A stretch of 64,000 bases of DNA, taken from positions 1 through 64,000 of the IMG/VR virus record IMGVR_UViG_3300042922_001475; one strand, given 5' to 3'. The DNA is from a virus. Every line of letters starts with the position of its first letter. Within the stretch, counting starts at the first letter, position 1. The translations under genes were made by a program, and so were the position numbers. The notes under the pieces are model-generated. The model had not been told where the DNA came from. It saw nothing but the letters and a program-made list of their open reading frames with translations, and did no database searches. This document shows positions 31,307-38,231 of this stretch, in pieces.

Positions 31307-31930
31307 CTATTTCATGGCCTTAAGCACCTGAATATTGCCTTCAGAGTCCTTGCAAATGATAAGTTCGGAGTATACTCCATCATCTAAACCACGAAGGATA
31401 ATGCGAGCAAGACCTTGGCCATGTTCGAATGTACCAACATGGTTCTTTACGTTCACATTGTAGATGGTATCGTAGTCAACAATGGAAGTGAGTATCTTGA
31501 TGTCTTGATAGACAGAACAGGTGTAAATGTCTTCACCAAGGATGTTGGCTTTGACAGATATCTTAGTACCTGCTTGGAGGGTGAACCGTTCTTTCATATC
31601 AGCAGTGAGGACTATCTTCTTACCATTATCAAGGTTGAGCATGATGCCGCCCTTGGATGCAGGTAACTTGGAGACAATGGTGCCTTCAATTGATTGTTTG
31701 GATAGTTCTGCTGTTTGATGAGACTTATTCATGTTAGACAGGAAGATGACTACTACCGAGAGCATACCGCAGAATATGAGTGCGATGATGACCTTAGTGT
31801 AGTCTACCTGAATGCTGGCCTTAGGTTGGGACTTGACCTTACGAGGAGCAGGGGGACTTTCGTCTTCTTGCTCCTCAGACCGGACTGCAGCATTCATATC
31901 CTCGATTGAACCGTGTATATTCAGTCCCAT
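31307..31930 (-). CDS. single-pass membrane protein, 207 aa
   Basis: Cytoplasmic acidic/proline-rich N-terminus (EEQEDESPPAPRKVK), transmembrane helix at about 48-66 (VIIALIFCGMLSVVVIFLSN), then a beta-rich domain (GTIVSKLPASKGGIMLNLDN ... GTKISVKANILGEDIYTCSV) resembling OB-fold nodulation/efflux periplasmic domains. Function unknown. Confidence 0.8.
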   Translation of the reverse strand: MGLNIHGSIEDMNAAVRSEEQEDESPPAPRKVKSQPKASIQVDYTKVIIALIFCGMLSVVVIFLSNMNKSHQTAELSKQSIEGTIVSKLPASKGGIMLNLDNGKKIVLTADMKERFTLQAGTKISVKANILGEDIYTCSVYQDIKILTSIVDYDTIYNVNVKNHVGTFEHGQGLARIILRGLDDGVYSELIICKDSEGNIQVLKAMK

Positions 31931-31932
31931 GA

Positions 31933-32037
31933 TTACTCATCCACTTCGATGTTGGTGGACTTACATTGGGGACACTTGGTAGCATCCTTGGTGGTGAACT
32001 CGTGGTTGCAATCCAAACAGAAGTGCTTCCAGGACAT
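31933..32037 (-). CDS. zinc-ribbon mini-protein, 34 aa
   Basis: AGAAAGGATAAACGT precedes ATG 32037. MSWKHFCLDCNHEFTTKDAT KCPQCKST: two CxxC knuckles (7/10 and 22/25) as in rubredoxin-type or FmdB-type zinc ribbons. Confidence 0.75.
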   Translation of the reverse strand: MSWKHFCLDCNHEFTTKDATKCPQCKSTNIEVDE

Positions 32038-32050
32038 ACGTTTATCCTTT

Positions 32051-32347
32051 CTAAAGAAGATCACTCACGGCAGCCAGGATATACTCCTTGGACTTGTCCT
32101 TGAGGGTTTCATGGTTCACGTAGATACACCGATGATCAGCCTTCTTTACCTCGTAAGGTTCAGGAGACAGTTCAGGGATGATGGTGTACTTGTTGTTGAG
32201 TTGGGAGTTTACCCACAGGAGTTTACCCAGGAACTCTCCTGCCTCACGTTCACGTCCGTACAGAGCACGCATGAGAATCAGGTTAGCTTCCTTGAGCATC
32301 TCTGTTCTCTCATCACGCTTCTTCTTACGTTCAGTAAACTCATCCAT
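32051..32347 (-). CDS. hypothetical protein, 98 aa
   Basis: MDEFTERKKKRDERTEMLKE: charged N-terminal helix, then LWVNSQLNNKYTIIPELSPE. Overlaps the upstream gene by 8 nt. Confidence 0.7.
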   Translation of the reverse strand: MDEFTERKKKRDERTEMLKEANLILMRALYGREREAGEFLGKLLWVNSQLNNKYTIIPELSPEPYEVKKADHRCIYVNHETLKDKSKEYILAAVSDLL

Positions 32348-32576
32348 CTTGACGCACCCACGCTTGAGTACGCCCAGCCTCTTGGGACCTGGCGTGATTG
32401 GCCATCAACTTGAGCTGGTGCTGGAGGGTGTTGTGCTTCAGATCACCCAGCTCTTTCAGGACCTTAATCTGAGAGGTGCCGATGAACAGAGGACTGCCAG
32501 AGGGCAACTGCTCAATGAACTCACGGAAGGCATTGATCTTAGAGATCGCCTGGTGGGTCTGATACAGAGTGTCCAT
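32340..32576 (-). CDS. hypothetical protein, 78 aa
   Basis: AGGAG upstream of ATG 32576. MDTLYQTHQAISKINAFREF; helical, basic C-terminus. First gene of the minus run facing the plus-strand RNase H unit. Confidence 0.7.
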   Translation of the reverse strand: MDTLYQTHQAISKINAFREFIEQLPSGSPLFIGTSQIKVLKELGDLKHNTLQHQLKLMANHARSQEAGRTQAWVRQDG

Positions 32577-32627
32577 AAACTTTAATCTCCTATCTCTGAG
32601 GTTGCCTAAGAACTATGGGTCAAGGTA

Positions 32628-32656
32628 TTGACTTTAGTGATTTTAAGCGTTATACT
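32628..32656 (+). promoter_or_regulatory. sigma70-like promoter for RNase H
   Basis: TTGACT (32628-32633), 17-nt spacer, TATACT (32651-32656). Confidence 0.75.
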
Positions 32657-32952
32657 TGTGAGTACACAGTACGATCAGTGTAGCCCCCTAGCCACGCGGC
32701 GACTGAGCTGTGAAACCTCCTAAGGGAGGGTTACTAGAAAAGGTTCCTAAGAAACCTCAGACACTAGTAAGGGAAGAGTATTAAGAAAGGGTTACAAGAG
32801 ACCTTTCCTAAGAACCTAATCCTTAACTCTGACAGAGATAAAGATAAGTCTCTCAAGAGAACTTCTTAAGAAGTCTATCAAGATAGAATCTTGAGTTCCC
32901 TTCGGTCACTCAAGATTCTGGAAACACTAGGTTACAGCCAAAGAGGCTATTG
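32657..32952 (+). other. long RNase H leader, structured
   Basis: About 285 nt of untranslated leader. Hairpins CCTCC/GGAGG and AATCTTGAGT/ACTCAAGATT; recurring TCCTAAGAAACC/TCCTAAGAACC words. May hold a regulatory RNA; no ORF of note. Confidence 0.5.
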
Positions 32953-33402
32953 ATGATTGCGCCACCTTTAGAAATCTATACTGATGGATCCTGTTTAGCT
33001 AACCCTGGAGGTGCTATAGGATTCTCTGCTGTTGTTACTCAGGCAGGTATGGTTATCAACCAACACGTCTCAGGTTATAAGACGGGGACATCCAACCAGG
33101 CTGAGCTTCTAGCAGTGATCATGGCTCTGAGTAGTCTCGCTCCCTATAAGGATCTAGTAGTCTACTCAGACAGTCAGTACGTAATTAAGGGTATGACAGA
33201 GTGGAAGCCTAACAGACTCAAGAAGATGGTCTGGAAGGACAAGGTACCTAACGAGAAGATGTGGAGACAGCTAGACGACCTAGCTAGTAAGCATACTATC
33301 AGGTGGGTCTGGGTGAAGGGTCACAACGGTAACCACTACAACGAGATAGCTGATAGATTAGCCAACGAAGAAGCACACAAGTTTAAGGAGACAGCCAGAT
33401 AG
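32953..33402 (+). CDS. rnhA: ribonuclease HI, 149 aa
   Basis: Cleaves RNA in RNA-DNA hybrids (replication primers, R-loops). ATG 32953 preferred. Catalytic set visible: IYTDGSCLANPGG (Asp), SNQAELLAVIMAL (Glu), VYSDSQYVIKGM (Asp), KGHNGNHYNEIADRLA (His and last Asp). Length fits the family. Isolated plus-strand unit with own promoter and terminator among minus-strand genes. Confidence 0.97.
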   Translation: MIAPPLEIYTDGSCLANPGGAIGFSAVVTQAGMVINQHVSGYKTGTSNQAELLAVIMALSSLAPYKDLVVYSDSQYVIKGMTEWKPNRLKKMVWKDKVPNEKMWRQLDDLASKHTIRWVWVKGHNGNHYNEIADRLANEEAHKFKETAR

Positions 33403-33420
33403 GTTGTCTCCTTTATTTTA
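33387..33420 (+). terminator. rho-independent terminator of RNase H
   Basis: GGAGACA/TGTCTCC stem, which includes the last codons and stop of RNase H, then TTTATTTT. Confidence 0.9.
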
Positions 33421-33426
33421 TGTGTT

Positions 33427-33525
33427 CTAGTTCAATCCACTTGGACACATTAGCGTAGATATGAAGACATACCCATTGCATAGCATCCACAGGATTCCCA
33501 GGAACCCAAGTGTTTGTTTGTGCAT
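33427..33525 (-). CDS. possible membrane peptide, 32 aa
   Basis: AGGAG six bases before ATG 33525. MHKQTLGFLGILWMLCNGYV FISTLM: one hydrophobic helix. Supported only by the ribosome site. Confidence 0.4.
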   Translation of the reverse strand: MHKQTLGFLGILWMLCNGYVFISTLMCPSGLN

Positions 33526-33556
33526 ATGTTTCTCCTCTATGACTAAGGGAAGAATA

Positions 33557-33650
33557 ACCCCACGGCAGGATTTGATACCTACAACCCGAGCTTGCCGGCC
33601 TACCCATTACTAGATAGACTGCTCGTGCCCTTCTTTAGACGATCGTGGGT
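33557..33650 (-). tRNA. tRNA-like RNA with 8-nt T-loop
   Basis: T-stem GTAGG/CCTGC with loop TATCAAAT, acceptor CCCACG/CGTGGG plus a mismatched first pair, stem CTATC/GGTAG, variable-arm-like CCG/CGG. Shares AAGAAGGG, CAGTC, CTAYC/GGTAG and the T-loop form with 10372-10467. No clear anticodon. Confidence 0.45.
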
Positions 33651-33960
33651 GGCCTAAGGGATAACCATTACTGGCTCCCCTAGACCTGCTACATACCCCG
33701 AAAGGTATGCTCGATACCTCACTTGCATGCTCTGGTTATCATGCGAGCCACCAGGACCAGCCCCAGTGAAACTCATGGTGGGTACCATTGTTTGCACCAT
33801 GTACGTAGTCTTCTCCTTATCGTGCGTAGGGAGAGACCTCTGGTGTAGACTGTCTGCTGCACAAGCAGCCGCGCATACCCAGGACGGGTACTGGGCGGCA
33901 CAGACATTACAAAGGGAGTGCTAGTCCCTCACCTGCAGCTAGCACTTTGCAGGTCCATAC
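33651..33960. other. noncoding interval with hairpins and a pseudoknot
   Basis: No gene. Hairpins CATACC/GGTATG, GCATG/CATGC, CTGCT/AGCAG, TACCC/GGGTA inside TGTCTG/CAGACA, and an H-type pseudoknot at 33918-33954. Confidence 0.5.
33918..33954 (-). ncRNA. H-type RNA pseudoknot
   Basis: Minus strand: stem 1 ACCTGCA/TGCAGGT, loop 1 AA, stem 2 GTGCTAG/CTAGCAC, junction C, loop 3 GAGGGA. Two perfect 7-bp stems with loop lengths that fit an H-type pseudoknot only on the minus strand. Confidence 0.55.
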
Positions 33961-34094
33961 ATTCTGCTGGTGGACTCGAACCACCTTTCTCTAACCGTAG
34001 TTAGCGCTTTATCCTGGTACTGAACCCATCACTCTTTTGGCTGTCCCTATTACGGGCTGTGACAGAGAACTCTTCCGTATAAGCTAAAGCAGAA
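33961..34094 (-). tRNA. tRNA-like element with long insertion
   Basis: Acceptor TTCTGCT/AGCAGAA and T-arm GTGG-TTCGAGT-CCAC enclose about 100 nt, far more than a cloverleaf. A CTAAC-TACG-GTTAG arm looks like a class II variable arm. Could be an intron-containing or decayed tRNA; anticodon not identified. Confidence 0.4.
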
Positions 34095-34224
34095 TAGTGA
34101 GATAGGAGACCGAGGAAACCTATCCCGGATATACAAGCTACCTCTGGAAACGCCCAGAGCCGATACACCCAACTTTGACCCAGACGCAGAGCGTTATGGA
34201 TCGTATCTTCTTCTCTTGTATAAG
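34095..34224. other. noncoding stem module
   Basis: Outer stem TATACAAG/CTTGTATA encloses CTCTGG/CCAGAG and AACGC/GCGTT; GATAGG/CCTATC precedes it. No gene seen. Confidence 0.45.
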
Positions 34225-34298
34225 CCCGCACGCCTGGATTCGAACCAGGGACCCTCGGATTAGAAGTCCGATGCTCTATCCATCTGAGCTACGCACGG
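34225..34298 (-). tRNA. tRNA-Arg(TCT)
   Basis: Acceptor CCGTGCG/CGTGCGG, anticodon stem CGGA/TCCG with loop CTTCTAA, discriminator G. Confidence 0.92.
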
Positions 34299-34304
34299 TG
34301 ATGA

Positions 34305-34379
34305 TTACTTCTTGTTGAGACCCTTGGTGACGCACCACTGAGTCTTACCGCAGTTACAGTAGACACAACGACAGTTCAT
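34305..34379 (-). CDS. Cys-rich mini-protein, 24 aa
   Basis: AGAAAGGA upstream of ATG 34379. MNCRCVYCNCGKTQWCVTKG: five Cys in 14 residues, probable metal site. Lies between two tRNA genes. Confidence 0.5.
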   Translation of the reverse strand: MNCRCVYCNCGKTQWCVTKGLNKK

Positions 34380-34559
34380 GATGGAGAGTCCTTTCTCTAC
34401 TAAGGGTAGCCCTATCACCTTTGTGTTGGTGACTAAGGCTACCCGCTGCTATGAAGATGATCAAGGTGAGTGGTGAAAGCAAACACCCTGATCACTCTAA
34501 TCTGGGACAGTGACGAAAGATATCCCAGATAGAAACTTGGGCCATATTAAAGGCCCCAG
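34380..34559. other. noncoding run of hairpins
   Basis: Consecutive stems GGGTAGCC/GGCTACCC (with inner TCACC/GGTGA), TGATCA repeat, ATCTGGGA/TCCCAGAT and TGGGCC/GGCCCA. No gene beyond the mini-protein's ribosome site. Confidence 0.5.
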
Positions 34560-34632
34560 TGGAACCTCAGGGATTCGAACCCTGGACCAATGGATTATGA
34601 GTCCACTGCTCTAACCGCTGAGCTAAGGTTCC
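34560..34632 (-). tRNA. tRNA-Met(CAT)
   Basis: Class I; acceptor GGAACCT/AGGTTCC, anticodon stem GTGGA/TCCAT with loop CTCATAA, discriminator A. Elongator Met or Ile2 by anticodon; not initiator-like (1-72 paired). Confidence 0.9.
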
Positions 34633-34656
34633 CTGGGAATGAACGAAGACCTTCGA

Positions 34657-34944
34657 TTAGTCCTGCTCGATACCGGTGTCAGCAAGGTCGTCTGCCTCGT
34701 AACCTGACCCATTAGAGGAATGACTCAGACAGGGATCATCAGTGATGACTCTGTTGAGGATATCCTCAGGCGTAGGCCTGATTAGCTTAGCATCAACCCA
34801 TCTGGGTTTGTTGGATCCCTTTGGCATGACTTTGACCTTGTTATTGGTCTCATCATATTCCATGAAGAACCCTCGAACAAACGTGACACCAGTGATAGAG
34901 TATTCAATTTCAGTCTTCGGCTGTGGTCTATACTGCTGTGGCAT
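34657..34944 (-). CDS. hypothetical protein, 95 aa
   Basis: AAAGGT upstream of ATG 34944. MPQQYRPQPKTEIEYSITGV: small beta domain (FMEYDETNNKVKVMPKGSNK) then acidic tail. Not recognised. Confidence 0.75.
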   Translation of the reverse strand: MPQQYRPQPKTEIEYSITGVTFVRGFFMEYDETNNKVKVMPKGSNKPRWVDAKLIRPTPEDILNRVITDDPCLSHSSNGSGYEADDLADTGIEQD

Positions 34945-35043
34945 GGTTGTGGGGTTACCTTTGAAAGCTACACCCAGAAGGCCCCATAGATATTACTACC
35001 TACAGGGCCCTCTGGATCTAGGGCTTACCTAGTAAGAAGGGTG

Positions 35044-35922
35044 CTACTTGCGCTCCGGACCACCTTGCCCTGAGGCTCCGTAGGTCTGGAAGTTCGAACC
35101 AAGGGGAACCCCCTGGTCTCCCTCTTCACGGGATTCCGTGAAAGGCGCTTGGGCAGCGAGTGTGTCTGCGGTCATGCCCTCTCGGACACCAGCCGTTGTG
35201 ACGGGCTGCTGGCCAGGAGTCACGTGCTCAGGGTTATCGATCATCTCGAGTTTCCCAGAGAACGTGTCGTGCTTCTTGCTGATGGGTTGCCCCAACGTGG
35301 GAAGCTTCTTCAGCTCAGCGTTGACAGCCCAGGACTTGCCGGTTTCCCGGTCAAGCATATCCTGGACATCGAGCAGATGATCATTGACCAGCTTCTCGTT
35401 GTCTTCGTTGAAGTCGTCAGAATGAGCATGGACTTCACAGTAAGCCACGGAACCCATCAGGGTCACTCCGACCTTCTTGGCCCAGTCAAACTTCTGCAGG
35501 ATCGATTGCTCGATCTGAACAGAGAGCTTGGACTGCTGGGATTGATAAACGCCAGTCTGCACGTGCGGAGCAGCGTTCACAATAGCCATTTCAGGGTGCT
35601 GAGCCTCCCAGAGCAACGGATTGTTGGCACGGGGAAGGAACTGCACGGGCTTGACCTGATCGTTGGTATCCTCCAACCGGATACCCGCTACCACAGCAGG
35701 ATCGAAGTCATCCGGAAGGACAACGTTACGATACGCTGGGAGAGAGCTTTGCTGAGGGTTCTTCCCCAGCCGGATGTGGAGGTAGGCCGAAGCACGCCCG
35801 TTGAACCCACCGCCGGGGAAGAACTCAGCGTTCTCCACCTTCGATAGGGTGCTCATGGGAATGTTCGAGTCGTTTGCCAACAGGGTCTTACCCTCGTTGT
35901 TGACCAATACAATCTTGATCAT
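35044..35922 (-). CDS. hypothetical protein, 292 aa
   Basis: AGAAGG before ATG 35922. MIKIVLVNNEGKTLLANDSN: beta-rich N-terminal domain with FFPGGGFNGRASAYLHIRLG, helical middle (VNDHLLDVQDMLDRETGKSW), disordered Gln/Gly-rich tail ending ASGQGGPERK. First (3'-most) gene of the GC-rich block. Unknown; structural role plausible. Confidence 0.82.
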   Translation of the reverse strand: MIKIVLVNNEGKTLLANDSNIPMSTLSKVENAEFFPGGGFNGRASAYLHIRLGKNPQQSSLPAYRNVVLPDDFDPAVVAGIRLEDTNDQVKPVQFLPRANNPLLWEAQHPEMAIVNAAPHVQTGVYQSQQSKLSVQIEQSILQKFDWAKKVGVTLMGSVAYCEVHAHSDDFNEDNEKLVNDHLLDVQDMLDRETGKSWAVNAELKKLPTLGQPISKKHDTFSGKLEMIDNPEHVTPGQQPVTTAGVREGMTADTLAAQAPFTESREEGDQGVPLGSNFQTYGASGQGGPERK

Positions 35923-35989
35923 ACCGATATACCTTCTTTCTGTTTAGGTCAGATAACCATTACTGGCTCCGACCTGGTGGACTGCACCG

Positions 35990-36796
35990 CTACAGATTGA
36001 TGATATTGTTGTCGCGCTCAGGCGAGGGCGTCTCACGACCGAACGGAGTACGACCGATCTGCAGGACTTGGTTGGAACCACGACGCTGCGGAATCGGCTG
36101 CTCAGCACGGTACCGCTCAGCGCTGTCCCTATTGGCCCAGCTCTCAGCAGTAGCCTTGACGGCTCGATCAGCTGCCCGCATCTTGGCGGACTCGGTATTC
36201 TCGTAGATCTCTTCGGCAGAGCCGGCAGCAGTACGGAGTTGAGGCCTGTAGAATTCGATGGTGTAGTTGACCGGCGTCACCCAAAGGGAACCCTTCAGGA
36301 GATTTCTGTCACGACCATCGGCATCGAAGCCTTCACCGTAGTTCTGATGGTTCTGCTGGATGAACCCCTCGCATTCCAGCATCAGAGCGTTCTGATTCTG
36401 TTTCTGCAAGAGGTACAGGTCCTCGTCCAGGATCTCGAACACCACAGGAAGGGTGTTGGGATCGATCAGGGCGATGTCGTCGTTCTCAAGATTGTGCACC
36501 TTGATCTTCGGGGAGTTTTCCACGCTGCCCAGAATACTGAACAGGTAGGCTTCCCGATAACCAGGGGGAACAACATCGAACTGCGTACCGATCTGACTGC
36601 TCAGACCAGCAAGACCCAGGTTGTAGAGCATCGTGTTGCGCTGCTCTTCATCGAAGGTATTGCTGATCGGGACGAGGGCCGTTCTGCGAAGAGGCGTATG
36701 GTAGAAGATACCCGAACCACCAAAGGTGGGTCGACGACGCTTGATAAGCATCGATATACGCTGTACGGCATCAGGGTGGACTTTTGCGATAAGCAT
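35990..36796 (-). CDS. hypothetical protein, 268 aa
   Basis: MLIAKVHPDAVQRISMLIKR; central beta domain (LENDDIALIDPNTLPVVFEI), then a charged helical tail (SAKMRAADRAVKATAESWAN) and disordered end. Unknown. Confidence 0.8.
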   Translation of the reverse strand: MLIAKVHPDAVQRISMLIKRRRPTFGGSGIFYHTPLRRTALVPISNTFDEEQRNTMLYNLGLAGLSSQIGTQFDVVPPGYREAYLFSILGSVENSPKIKVHNLENDDIALIDPNTLPVVFEILDEDLYLLQKQNQNALMLECEGFIQQNHQNYGEGFDADGRDRNLLKGSLWVTPVNYTIEFYRPQLRTAAGSAEEIYENTESAKMRAADRAVKATAESWANRDSAERYRAEQPIPQRRGSNQVLQIGRTPFGRETPSPERDNNIINL

Positions 36797-37109
36797 TGCT
36801 TACCACTTCCCTTCTTAGTTCACGTTCTCATACAGTGAAACACAGACGTGCACATCTGCGCTCGTGTGGAATGCACACCCAGGCCCGGTTGCCCAGCCCG
36901 TTGAGATACGTGAGGAACCACTACTAATGGTCCCCATTCAATACGCCATTCTGGGGGGAATGGTTCAGGTGTATTACTACACTGGTGTACTGAATGGGAA
37001 TCACTACCAGAAAGCTCCAGTCAACTCACTCGATAGCAAAGCCCCAATAGTTGGTTGACCTGCCCGACTTGTATCAAGTGAATTGAGTGGAGATTTCTCG
37101 GTGAAGGGT
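36797..37109. other. noncoding interval with three-way-junction module
   Basis: No gene. Outer stem CCCATTCA/TGAATGGG holds CCATTC/GAATGG and GTGTA/TACAC hairpins; a second unit is closed by GTCAAC/GTTGAC. Confidence 0.5.
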
Positions 37110-37140
37110 TTAAAAGGGGGAAGGCCCGAAGGCCCTCCCC
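37110..37140 (-). terminator. rho-independent terminator
   Basis: Minus strand GGGGAGGGCC-TTCG-GGCCTTCCCC followed by TTTT, just after the stop of the 229-aa gene. Confidence 0.9.
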
Positions 37141-37148
37141 GAAGGTGC

Positions 37149-37838
37149 TTAGTTCTCGACCGGCTCCTCGACGGTACCGTGAGTGACGGGGACTTCCTCG
37201 TCGTTCTTCTCCATCACCTGGGTACCGCTGGCCGCCTTGGCCGCCTTGGACTCCAGGTACTTGGCGTGGTCCTCGCGGGACGCGTTGATGCGGTCCTGAC
37301 GACCGGCCTCGCGGCGCTCCTTCCACGACTGGGCGGACTTGGTCTTCGCCTGGATGTTCTTCTCGCGGGACACGCGGGTGGCGTCCTCGGCCTCGTCCGC
37401 CGACATGACGGAGCTGACCTGCGGAGCGGGAGCCGCGTTGATGTCCTTCTCGAAGTCCGTGCGGGCGTAGATGTTGCCCTCCAGGATGCCGGCGTCACCG
37501 GTCTGGGTCACCTCGGCGTAGAGGGTGATCACCCAGGCGTTGCCGTCCTGCTCGTTGAGCTGCTCGACCCAGTTCTCGGGCAACTCGAAGTTGCAGGTGA
37601 CGTTGGCCTTGTCCTGCAAGACCGTCTCGCCGGTGGGCAAGAGCAGCTTGAGCATGGCGGTCCCGTCGCCGGCGTCCGGATCGGGCATGATGGTGCCGAC
37701 CACGCTGTGGACGTCATCACCCTTGTGCGAGCGGTTCTTGATGGGCTTCGAGCGGAAGTCGTCACCCATCTTGCGCAGGACCTGCACGGTCAGCTTCTGG
37801 ACGTACGTCTTGGCGTCCTTCTTGATGTTGAAAGCCAT
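37149..37838 (-). CDS. abundant-type hypothetical protein, 229 aa
   Basis: Start ATG 37838 (MAFNIKKDAKTYVQKLTVQV) 6 nt from a ribosome-site hairpin. N-terminal MAFNI(N/K)K is shared with the 1451-aa protein. Beta-rich residues 20-140 (GETVLQDKANVTCNFELPEN), then a charged helical tail. Highest GC of the window and strict C/G third positions: probably very highly expressed. Confidence 0.85.
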   Translation of the reverse strand: MAFNIKKDAKTYVQKLTVQVLRKMGDDFRSKPIKNRSHKGDDVHSVVGTIMPDPDAGDGTAMLKLLLPTGETVLQDKANVTCNFELPENWVEQLNEQDGNAWVITLYAEVTQTGDAGILEGNIYARTDFEKDINAAPAPQVSSVMSADEAEDATRVSREKNIQAKTKSAQSWKERREAGRQDRINASREDHAKYLESKAAKAASGTQVMEKNDEEVPVTHGTVEEPVEN

Positions 37839-37842
37839 TGGT

Positions 37843-37866
37843 CTTTCTCCTTTCGAACTGAGAAAG
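37843..37866 (-). promoter_or_regulatory. ribosome-site stem-loop 1
   Basis: CTTTCTC / AGTTCGAAAG / GAGAAAG, 7-bp stem; the SD GAAAGGAG spans loop and 3' arm. Confidence 0.75.
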
Positions 37867-37990
37867 AAGTTGGATACGATTCCACACGTGTGAAACCTTT
37901 CCAACAGAGTGGACAGTGTAAACCACTGCCCCTCCTGAAGCCTAGGAGTTAGAAACTTTGTAGCTTTGCAGCTTCGCGACTTTGTTTTCC

Positions 37991-38141
37991 TCGCCTCTTC
38001 TGAGGTTGAGGAGCTTCGGAGTTTTGCATCCTTGGCTAGATCGCTCCTTCTGAGGGTGCGGAGCTGCGGAGCCTAGCAGTTCTGTCATCCTAGCCCATTC
38101 TGAGGTTGCGGGGCCTAGTGTTCCTGAGGCAGATTCTGAGG
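37991..38141. repeat. 50-nt imperfect direct repeats
   Basis: TTCTGAGG(T/G)TG(A/C)GG(A/G)GC recurs at 37998, 38048 and 38098, exactly 50 nt apart, with a fourth partial copy at 38134. No ORF. Lies 3' of the 1451-aa gene. Confidence 0.7.
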
Positions 38142-38168
38142 CAGCGGAGCTGTGGTAGTCCGAGGGAT

Positions 38169-38222
38169 GTAAATAAACACTACAGGATAGAGGATTAACT
38201 AAACCAAGTAGTGTTTATTTAC
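38169..38222 (-). terminator. 15-bp inverted repeat, probable terminator
   Basis: GTAAATAAACACTAC (38169-38183) and its perfect complement (38208-38222) flank 24 nt, 10 nt after the stop of the 1451-aa gene. No long T run, so it may be an end-protecting hairpin rather than a classical terminator. Confidence 0.55.
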
Positions 38223-38231
38223 TCCTTCTAG

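Noticed and set aside
33557-33960. tmRNA
   Set aside because: A T-arm and a pseudoknot are present, but no 5' partner half, no tag reading frame ending in an ALAA-type sequence and no matching acceptor at the expected distance were found.
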